Origin: an uncultured Christensenellaceae bacterium
Lineage (GTDB): Bacteria; Bacillota; Clostridia; Christensenellales; Aristaeellaceae
Length of the DNA: 26,930 nucleotides
Direction of reading: 5' to 3'
NCBI GenBank assembly: GCA_905236495.1
Contig: CAJOPV010000204.1
Span: forward strand, 1-26,930
Both the position numbers and the translations under genes were made by a program. How positions within the stretch are numbered: the first letter of the stretch is position 1; each line of letters starts with the position of its first letter. The notes under the pieces are model-generated. The model saw nothing but the letters and a program-made list of their open reading frames with translations. It was not told the origin of the DNA and ran no database searches. Positions 6,007 to 12,409 of the stretch are shown piece after piece.

Positions 6007-8103
6007 ATGAAACACGCAGGGCGATGGAAGCGGCTTTGCTGCCTGACGCTGGTGCTGTGCTGCCTGTGGCAGAGCGCGCTGGCCTATGATAAATTGGAAA
6101 AAGGGGCGTCGGGCCAGCAGGTGCTCATCATGCAGCAGGCGCTTGCCTCGCTCAATTACGGGATCGAAACCGACGGCAAATACGGCCCCGCCACCGAACG
6201 GGTGGTGAAGGCCTTTCAGCGGAAGCACGATCTGACGGTGGACGGCGTGGCGGGGAATAAGACGCTGGAGCTATTGTATTCCCTGGCCCCGGGCTTTGCC
6301 CAGGCGGCCTCCGCTGCCCCGGCCCCGACCGCCGCCCCTGCGCCTGCCGATATCAGCGGCGTCCCCGCCGTGGTGAGCACCACCGGGGGCTCATTGAATT
6401 TACGCAGGCGCGCATCCGGCAGCGCCGACGTGATCGCCACCATCCCCTTTGGCGCGTCCCTCACCGTCACCAGCCGGGGCGCTGCCTGGTGCGCCGTGTA
6501 TTATGACGGGCTGACGGGCTATGTGATGACCCAATTTCTCCGTTTCCCGGGGGACAGCGCCGCTACGCCTGTTCCTGCTGCCGCGCCGACGGCGCAGCCC
6601 ATCACGCCCATAGGTCAGCTCACCGCTCAGGTGGCAACGCCCGGCGGCTCGCTGAACCTGCGGGAAGCACCACGGGATAACGCCAAGGTGCGCCTGACGA
6701 TCCCCCAGGGGGCTTACGTCACCGTGACGGCCCGGGGAGACAGCTGGTGCGGCGTCATATATCTGGGAGTCAGCGGGTATGTGATGAGCAAGTTTTTGAA
6801 TTTCGGCGCATCTCCCGTTTTTACCGCCCCCACTCTGACGCCCACCGCCGCCCCTGCTGCCAGCCCCACGCCCCTGCCCACCCTTGCGCCCACCGCCGCT
6901 CCCGTCATCGTGGGGGCCTCCGGCGTGGGACTGGTGACGACCTCCGGGGGCACGCTGAATTTGCGGGAAGCCCCCTCCGATACCGCCCGGGTGATCGCAC
7001 AATTGCCCAACGCCGCGGCGATCACGGTGCTCGCGAAGGGGGACGCCTGGAGCAGCGTCGTTTATAACGGGATGAAAGGCTATGTGATGAGCCGGTTTAT
7101 TACAGTGCTGGGCAGCGCGGAAATCACGGAAAACGAGCCCCAGGACGAGGACCCCTCCGCTTTTACCCGGGTGCTGAAAAAAGGCATGACGGGGGCGGAC
7201 GTGACCTGGGTGCAGGAGCGTTTGATTTCCCTGGGGTATGCCCTCGCCGCCACCAACGTGTATGACGACGCCACCTTTGCCGCCGTGAAGGCCTTTCAGA
7301 CGAAAAACGGCCTCACCGCCGACGGCCTGGCAGGCAGCCAGACCTTTTCCATCCTGAAAAGCGGCAGCGCCCGGGCCGCCTCCGACGCGCCCCTTTCCTA
7401 TGCCACGCTGCGCATCGACGATACGGGGGACGGGGTAAAACAATTGCAAAGCGACCTGAAAGCCCTGGGCTATCCCGTGACCGTGAACGGCACCTACGAC
7501 GTGGGCACCCACAACGCGGTGGTGGCCTTCCAGCAGCGGAATTCCCTGGTGATCAGCGGCATTGCCGACGGCCTGACCCGCCAGGTGCTCCACGGCGGCG
7601 GGGGCAAGCCCTATTCCACCCCGGTCAGCGCCCTGCCCGCCGACGCGGGGAAAATGACCGCACCGGCGGTGAGCCAACTGAAGCTTTTGCATTGGCAGAA
7701 CGAGATCAAGCCTGCCGTGAAGGCGGGGCAGAGCTTTACCGTCTATGACCCCAACACAGGCCTGGGCTGGACGCTGGTATTCTATTCCCTGGGCCGCCAC
7801 GCGGACAGCCAGCCCGCCACCTGGCAGGATACCCAGATCATGAATAAGTCCTTCGGTTCAACCTCCTGGAATATCCATCCCGTGTATGTGAAGCTGCCCT
7901 CCGGGCAATGGACCATGGCGACCATGCACAACCGCCCCCACCTCTACGGCACCATTGCCGATAACGGCTTCGGGGGCCACCTGTGCGTCCATTTCCTCCG
8001 GGATATGGCGGAAGCCCAGAAAAACGACCCCAATTACGGGGTCAACAATCAAGTGACCCTCCGCAACGCCTGGAAGGCGCTGACGGGGGAAACGATCAAC
8101 TAA
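6007..8103 (+). CDS. Secreted peptidoglycan-binding/SH3b protein with unrecognised C-terminal H-x-C-x-H domain
   Basis: A 698-residue exported protein. A signal peptide covers 1-26 (cleavage after ALA). Next come a peptidoglycan-binding domain (about 30-92, VDGVAGNKTLELL), three SH3b repeats (about 121-180, 207-266 and 309-368; each with GG(S/T)LNLR and GYVM), and two further peptidoglycan-binding domains (388-452, 468-530). Ala/Pro/Thr linkers separate the repeats. The last 140 residues (557-698) are not a domain I can name. They contain His645, His658, Cys660 and His662 (GGHLCVHF), and the spacing recalls the L,D-transpeptidase H...SHGCxR site. AGGAGG lies eight bases before the ATG. The likely role is cell-wall binding or remodelling; catalysis is inference. 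Confidence 0.88.
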   Translation: MKHAGRWKRLCCLTLVLCCLWQSALAYDKLEKGASGQQVLIMQQALASLNYGIETDGKYGPATERVVKAFQRKHDLTVDGVAGNKTLELLYSLAPGFAQAASAAPAPTAAPAPADISGVPAVVSTTGGSLNLRRRASGSADVIATIPFGASLTVTSRGAAWCAVYYDGLTGYVMTQFLRFPGDSAATPVPAAAPTAQPITPIGQLTAQVATPGGSLNLREAPRDNAKVRLTIPQGAYVTVTARGDSWCGVIYLGVSGYVMSKFLNFGASPVFTAPTLTPTAAPAASPTPLPTLAPTAAPVIVGASGVGLVTTSGGTLNLREAPSDTARVIAQLPNAAAITVLAKGDAWSSVVYNGMKGYVMSRFITVLGSAEITENEPQDEDPSAFTRVLKKGMTGADVTWVQERLISLGYALAATNVYDDATFAAVKAFQTKNGLTADGLAGSQTFSILKSGSARAASDAPLSYATLRIDDTGDGVKQLQSDLKALGYPVTVNGTYDVGTHNAVVAFQQRNSLVISGIADGLTRQVLHGGGGKPYSTPVSALPADAGKMTAPAVSQLKLLHWQNEIKPAVKAGQSFTVYDPNTGLGWTLVFYSLGRHADSQPATWQDTQIMNKSFGSTSWNIHPVYVKLPSGQWTMATMHNRPHLYGTIADNGFGGHLCVHFLRDMAEAQKNDPNYGVNNQVTLRNAWKALTGETIN

Positions 8104-8169
8104 GCGCTTTCATACAGACAGATTGTTTTGTAAAAGGTGTATTGATATACACATTGATCGTTCGTCATC

Positions 8170-8198
8170 CGTAGGGGCGGCTGATAGCCGCCCCTACG
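8170..8198. repeat. Perfect GC-rich palindrome (REP-like)
   Basis: CGTAGGGGCGGCT (8170-8182) and its exact reverse complement (8186-8198) flank a GAT loop, giving 13 perfect pairs. No T tract follows, so it is not a standard terminator. It looks like a dispersed intergenic palindromic repeat. Confidence 0.65.
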
Positions 8199-8320
8199 AG
8201 AGCTGATTTGACTTGCGCGGATATCTATAAGCTGATTTGCCTATATGATGGCTTCTTAATGGGGCTGTTTATTAGCAAACTCAAATTATTACAAAAATAT
8301 TTCAGAAATTTTAATTTTAC

Positions 8321-8347
8321 TGAAACATTTAGCCGATCTCAAACGTC
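8321..8347 (+). promoter_or_regulatory. ECF-sigma-type promoter of the SH3b protein at 8471
   Basis: TGAAAC (8321-8326), 17 bases, CGTC (8344-8347). Known ECF promoters of the sigma-W/M/X class follow (T)GAAAC-N16/17-CGT(A/C). An A/T-rich patch precedes the -35 box. The same motif with almost identical flanks stands at 10073-10099. Confidence 0.6.
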
Positions 8348-8470
8348 ATTATGGGTAAGGATCGGTCAATTTGAAAAAACCGGCAGGATGAGCGCTCTCC
8401 CGCCCGGGCCTGATTGAAAACCGAGCCGATCCGAAGCAGGCCCAAGTGCCTGCCAAGAAGGAGGAGAAAC

Positions 8471-10024
8471 ATGAAAAGATTGTCAATGACGCTTTGCCTG
8501 ATACTGGCGCTCATCTACGGGATTCCCGCCTTTGCCGGAGCCGAGACCCAGCAGGAATTTGAACTGCAATGCTATAGAAAGACGGCTGCCGATGCAGACG
8601 TTTATAACAACAGTAATCTGGATCATGTGCTAATCGATCATATACCTGCAGGAACCTATGTAATCGTAAATACAGGTTCCCAGGGAAATTGGAAAAAAAT
8701 CACTTATATGATTGATGGCGTTAAGAAAAGCGGATACACGGAAGTAAGCTTGGCTGACGCCGCTTCTGTTGTGAGAAGATCGGACGGCATGGCGGATCTG
8801 GTGCACGAAAATGACCCGGACTATGAGAAAAAAATAGCGGAGGGCACGGTGGAATACGATGTGAAAGCGGCCTTGGATAGAAGCGAAGTGCCCGCGTCAG
8901 CCCCTACTCCCGCGCCGATGCCGGAATCCATCACCGATCACAGCATCGGGGACGCTTACGGCGATTCCGCGTTCTTGAAAGACCCCGACCGTTCGGTGAT
9001 CTATTATCAGTACGCCTATAACCCCGCAGGGCATGTGGACCTGCTGCGCTACGGCTTTGACGGGGTGACGGGCACGCTGGAGAACGGCAGCAAGGTCGCC
9101 GTTACCAACATGCAGGAAAAGGGCTATACCTATATCCAGTTCGGCAGCACCTACGGCTGGGTGAAAAACAGCGATCTGGTAAGCAAGCTGCCAGAGGGAA
9201 CGGCGGAAAAGGATCAGAAAAACGTATCCTACCGCTATCTGGTGGGGGATTACATGGCCCCGGTGCCCCTCTACGCCAATCCCGGGGATGCCGAGGATAT
9301 CGGAATCCTCACGGCGGGGGCGGGCATCCTGGTGGCGGTGCACGAATGGCGGGACGGATACGGCTACATCACCTTCGGCGGCTGGAAGGGCTGGGTGAAG
9401 GCCAAGTACCTGTCCGGCGCGTCCTCCTACGGCAGTAGCTCCGCCGTTGCGGCGGCTCCTGCAAGCACAGCGGCTCCCGTTCAAGAAGCGGCGACGGCGG
9501 TCCCTGCGCCGCGTCAATCCTCCTCCGGCATGGCGAATCGAACGGCGCCGGATCGGACGGAGCCCACCGCCGCGCCCCTCCACATCGCTGGCGCGCCTCA
9601 GGATCAGCGTCTGGCGGTGATCTTTGCCCCCAATACGGGCCACGCCGCCCTGCGGAAGGGTCCCAAGGAAAGCGCCAAGCTGCTGAAAAACTGCAAGGCC
9701 GGGGTGATCGTTCAGGTGCTGGAGGCGGGGGAAGTTTACGCCAAGGTGGATTACAAGGGAACGGCTGGCTATGTAAAAAACACCAGCATGCAGTTTTTCG
9801 CGCCGACGGAGGCCCAGGGCACGGGGCTGCTGAGCTACAGGGGCAAAACCAACGGCAGCACCACCGTCAACGTCCGTTGTAAAGCGGATAAAAACAGCTG
9901 GATCGTGGCCCAATGGGAAACCGGCACGGAGGTGACGGTGCTCTCCTTTGCCGATGGCTGGTATGAGATCGAGGCCCACGGCATCCACGGCTACGTATTG
10001 GCGCAGTATTTGACGGTGCAGTAA
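8471..10024 (+). CDS. Secreted multi-SH3b-domain protein
   Basis: A 517-residue exported protein with a signal peptide over about 1-24 (cleavage near AFAGA). Five SH3-like segments can be read at about 32-95, 175-238, 262-315, 380-442 and 452-517, with typical endings such as GWVKNSDL, GWVKAKYL, GYVKNTS and GYVLAQYL. Linkers at 138-152 and 322-370 are rich in Ala, Pro and Thr. No enzyme motif is visible, so it is probably a wall- or ligand-binding protein. GGAGGAG stands before the ATG; a longer frame from 8414 lacks an SD and would bury the signal peptide. The part coding for the first SH3 segment (8581-8760) is about 42% GC by hand count, well below its surroundings. Confidence 0.85.
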   Translation: MKRLSMTLCLILALIYGIPAFAGAETQQEFELQCYRKTAADADVYNNSNLDHVLIDHIPAGTYVIVNTGSQGNWKKITYMIDGVKKSGYTEVSLADAASVVRRSDGMADLVHENDPDYEKKIAEGTVEYDVKAALDRSEVPASAPTPAPMPESITDHSIGDAYGDSAFLKDPDRSVIYYQYAYNPAGHVDLLRYGFDGVTGTLENGSKVAVTNMQEKGYTYIQFGSTYGWVKNSDLVSKLPEGTAEKDQKNVSYRYLVGDYMAPVPLYANPGDAEDIGILTAGAGILVAVHEWRDGYGYITFGGWKGWVKAKYLSGASSYGSSSAVAAAPASTAAPVQEAATAVPAPRQSSSGMANRTAPDRTEPTAAPLHIAGAPQDQRLAVIFAPNTGHAALRKGPKESAKLLKNCKAGVIVQVLEAGEVYAKVDYKGTAGYVKNTSMQFFAPTEAQGTGLLSYRGKTNGSTTVNVRCKADKNSWIVAQWETGTEVTVLSFADGWYEIEAHGIHGYVLAQYLTVQ

Positions 10025-10028
10025 CAAT

Positions 10029-10064
10029 CGGCCCCTTCCGCAGGAGAGGGGGCCGTATTTTTTT
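10029..10064 (+). terminator. Terminator of the 8471 gene
   Basis: CGGCCCC (10029-10035) pairs with GGGGCCG (10049-10055), with an inner TCC/GGA extension, then a T-rich run to 10064. It begins five bases after the stop. Confidence 0.88.
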
Positions 10065-10072
10065 GTGAAAGA

Positions 10073-10099
10073 TGAAACATTCGCGGCCCTCTCCGCGTC
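10073..10099 (+). promoter_or_regulatory. ECF-sigma-type promoter of the SH3b protein at 10132
   Basis: TGAAAC (10073-10078), 17 bases, CGTC (10096-10099), followed by ATAATGGGT. Both boxes and flanks repeat the site at 8321, while the spacers between them differ. The predicted start gives a leader of about 25-30 bases. Confidence 0.62.
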
Positions 10100-10131
10100 A
10101 TAATGGGTGAAAGGATTTGGGAGGTGGGAGC

Positions 10132-11901
10132 ATGAAGAAATGGGTGACGGCGGTGCTTGTGATCGCTGCCCTGGCGGCGATCAGCCCCTGGGCGGCCTTG
10201 ACCCTGGCGGTGACGGGACTGGCGGAGGAGGAATTGCCTCCGGCGGTGCGGGAAGCGTATCTGAGCCGGCAGGGTGGATTGGAGGACATTGCCGACATCA
10301 TCAATATTCAGGACGCGGAGGGCAGCGATTGGTGCCTGATCGCCCAAAGCTTTGGCTGGATGCAAGGATACAGAAAGATGCCCTCCGGCGAATGGGCTTC
10401 CTATTGGAGCGGGACCAACTGGCCCTGCGCGGCGGACACGTATCTGGAGCGGGAAGGGGATACGGCTTTCCGGGTGGCAAGCCCCAGCCTGGACGCCTGG
10501 ATGCGATATGAAAGCCGGGGAGAAGGCTTCCTGCTGACCGGCTGGCGGGATGGCAGCGCCTGGAAGGGCACGGTGGAGGTACGGGACCATGCGGCGGTAT
10601 TCACGCCCGACGGCGGCGGCGCGCCTGTCGAGGTGGCCTTTGGGGACGAAATGGAGGTCTGGCTGAGTGATTTTGATTCCCTCCCCAAAACCCCGGAGGA
10701 GATGCGGGCCCGGGCGGGCATCGGGAAAGCGCAGGCCCAGGCTGCGATGCCGGGGTGGACGCTGGGGTATTACGAAATGTTCAACAGCGGCACCGAGGCC
10801 TGGGCCGCCTTTTACCGCATCGAAGACGGGCGCTTAACGCTCTGCCGCCTGACGCTGGCAAGCGGGAAGGATGTGACGGGGAAAACGGAATCCCTGTCGG
10901 TGCCGCTGTCCGAAGGCTTCCTCAGGCGAATGGAGACGGAGGATATGAAAACGCTGCTGGATGCAAGCGGCTACGGCAGCACCTTTTTGACCCAGGATGC
11001 CTGGGACCGGGAAGCCATCCCCATTCAGGGAAGGATCATCGAAAACGATCTGCAGCGAAACGGGCTGCTGGTCCTGACGGAGCGGGACGGGCGGCGTTAT
11101 ATCGCCCTGGCGGAGCCGGACGCAAACGGCGGCTGGCAGGTAAAGGAGAGCAAGCCTTTGCCTGAAAAATGCCGGCTGGATCTGTTTCACAGTGGGGACG
11201 ACGAACTGGGTATGGAATGGATGGCGGGAGAAAGGAACTGCCAATGCGGCTTTCAGCGCCAGGCGGACGGGGCGTGGCGCATGACCTGGGCCTGGGCGGA
11301 GGAGGGGGATTACAGCATCCTCTGGTACGGGGTAATGACGGAATGGCAGGGCTTGTACAGCAATGTCTATGCCTACGGCACGCCTGCCTTTGCCGATTTA
11401 TTTGAATCGGATCTGAACGCGCTGCCGGCGTCCGGGGAGCAGGCGGCGGCGCAGATGGATACGGTGGGCTGGGCCGCGGTGAAAAACCCCACCCCCCAGG
11501 ATCGGCTTCACCTGCGCTCCGAGCCCAGCAAAAACGGCGATTCCCTGGGGAAATTCTATAACGGCACCCCTCTCCAGGTGCTGGAGGAGAGGGGGGACTG
11601 GGCACGGGTGCGCATCGGGCTGGGGAAAAACAGCCTGGAGGGCTGGATGATGAAGGAATACCTGGCCTTCGGGGATCAGCTTCGCCGGGTGACCCAGGCG
11701 TTCCCGGAGCTGATGACCCGGGAAGAGGCGCAGAACCGCCATCCTCAGCGCATCGACGGCAAAGGCGAAGCGGATTTTGAAATCGACGGCTGGGCGCAGA
11801 TCATCGGCATCCGGCAGGATACCAGACAATGGATCGTGATGATGCGGGACGGGTCTCTTTGCCTGACGCCGCTTGATTGGTTCTGGGAGGGCAATGGATA
11901 A
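10132..11901 (+). CDS. Secreted protein with C-terminal SH3b domain, function unknown
   Basis: A 589-residue protein. The N-terminus (MKKWVTAVLVIAALAAISPW) is a signal peptide or membrane anchor, with possible cleavage after TGLA near residue 35. Most of the body (about 40-440) is Trp- and Gly-rich, with repeated short beta-strand patterns such as GxWxxYW and GWRDGSAW, but no family I recognise. An SH3b domain covers about 446-514 (LHLRSEPSKNGDSLGKF ... GWMMKEYLAFG). A short C-terminal segment follows. The ATG at 10132 has GGGAGG at suitable distance; an upstream start at 10117 would overlap the SD. It follows the 8471 gene but has its own promoter. Confidence 0.82.
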   Translation: MKKWVTAVLVIAALAAISPWAALTLAVTGLAEEELPPAVREAYLSRQGGLEDIADIINIQDAEGSDWCLIAQSFGWMQGYRKMPSGEWASYWSGTNWPCAADTYLEREGDTAFRVASPSLDAWMRYESRGEGFLLTGWRDGSAWKGTVEVRDHAAVFTPDGGGAPVEVAFGDEMEVWLSDFDSLPKTPEEMRARAGIGKAQAQAAMPGWTLGYYEMFNSGTEAWAAFYRIEDGRLTLCRLTLASGKDVTGKTESLSVPLSEGFLRRMETEDMKTLLDASGYGSTFLTQDAWDREAIPIQGRIIENDLQRNGLLVLTERDGRRYIALAEPDANGGWQVKESKPLPEKCRLDLFHSGDDELGMEWMAGERNCQCGFQRQADGAWRMTWAWAEEGDYSILWYGVMTEWQGLYSNVYAYGTPAFADLFESDLNALPASGEQAAAQMDTVGWAAVKNPTPQDRLHLRSEPSKNGDSLGKFYNGTPLQVLEERGDWARVRIGLGKNSLEGWMMKEYLAFGDQLRRVTQAFPELMTREEAQNRHPQRIDGKGEADFEIDGWAQIIGIRQDTRQWIVMMRDGSLCLTPLDWFWEGNG

Positions 11902-11965
11902 ACGGGAGACGCGGGCAAGCCTCTTGGCATCCTTCTCTTTCCCGATCTGCTTTCCCGGAAGGGGG

Positions 11966-12014
11966 CCGGGGGAGACCTTTCTTTGGCTTCAAAGAGCGGT
12001 CTCCCCCGGTTTTT
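11966..12014 (+). terminator. Terminator of the 10132 gene; REP-like hairpin copy B
   Basis: CCGGGGGAGACC (11966-11977) pairs with GGTCTCCCCCGG (11998-12009). CTTTG and CAAAG pair inside it, and five T residues follow. The upstream flank CCCGGAAGGGGGCC aligns with copy A at 1298-1310. Confidence 0.85.
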
Positions 12015-12071
12015 CGTTTTTTTCTCCCGGCTTTTCTCCCCGTTTTTTCACTTTCATTTTCTGCCGTTCTG

Positions 12072-12080
12072 TGATATACT
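12072..12080 (+). promoter_or_regulatory. Extended -10 promoter of yerC-pcrA
   Basis: TGATATACT is an extended -10 (TG, one base, TATACT) 29 bases before the yerC start. No good -35 box is visible at 16-18 bases, as is common for extended -10 promoters. Confidence 0.5.
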
Positions 12081-12109
12081 AAAGCATGAAAGTATAGGGA
12101 AAGAGGGCG

Positions 12110-12409
12110 ATGGGCTTGAAGCATGACGACGCCACCAAGCTGCTGGACGCGATCCTGCGGCTGCATACCCGGGAGGAGGTCATGGCCTTCCTGGAGGACC
12201 TGTGCACCATTCAGGAGATCAACAGCATGGTGCAGCGCTATGACGTGGCGCTGCTGCTGGATCAGGGGCTCACCTACGCCCAGATCGCCGAGATCACCCG
12301 GGCCAGCACCGCCACCATCAGCCGGGTGAACCGCAGCCTGGTGTATGGGGCGGACGGGTATCGCCTGGCGATCGCCCGGAGTAAAGAAGGAAACGAGGGG
12401 AATACATGA
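12110..12409 (+). CDS. yerC: YerC/YecD family TrpR-like DNA-binding protein
   Basis: A 99-residue protein of the TrpR-like helix-turn-helix family. The sequence shows the conserved LLDAILRLHTREEVMAFLEDLCT region, then the HTH around LTYAQIAEITRASTATISRV with VNRSL following. Family length is about 95-105 residues, so this copy is complete. Its regulatory target is not established. It stands directly upstream of pcrA with a 4-base ATGA overlap (12406-12409), so the two are translationally coupled. AAAGAGG precedes the ATG. Confidence 0.93.
   Translation: MGLKHDDATKLLDAILRLHTREEVMAFLEDLCTIQEINSMVQRYDVALLLDQGLTYAQIAEITRASTATISRVNRSLVYGADGYRLAIARSKEGNEGNT

Larger units (their letters stand above)
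8104..8470. other. AT-rich intergenic region with palindrome, ECF-type promoter and structured leader
   Basis: This gap holds the GTAGGGGCGGCT palindrome (8170-8198), an ECF-sigma-like promoter (8321-8347), and a leader of about 115 bases. In the leader, GGATCGG (8359-8365) can pair with CCGATCC (8426-8432), and GCAGGC (8436-8441) pairs with GCCTGC (8448-8453) just ahead of the SD. No clear terminator follows the 6007 gene. Confidence 0.6.

Noticed and set aside
6400..7800. Long open frame (466 codons) on the minus strand inside the 6007 gene
   Set aside because: It is a shadow of a GC-rich gene. It has a biased His/Gly/Ala composition, no SD, and the plus strand encodes clear domains.
8123..8151. 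TTGTTT-17-TATACA as a sigma-A promoter for the 8471 gene
   Set aside because: The match is moderate and lies about 320 bases before the start, while the ECF-type site at 8321 is closer and is repeated at 10073.
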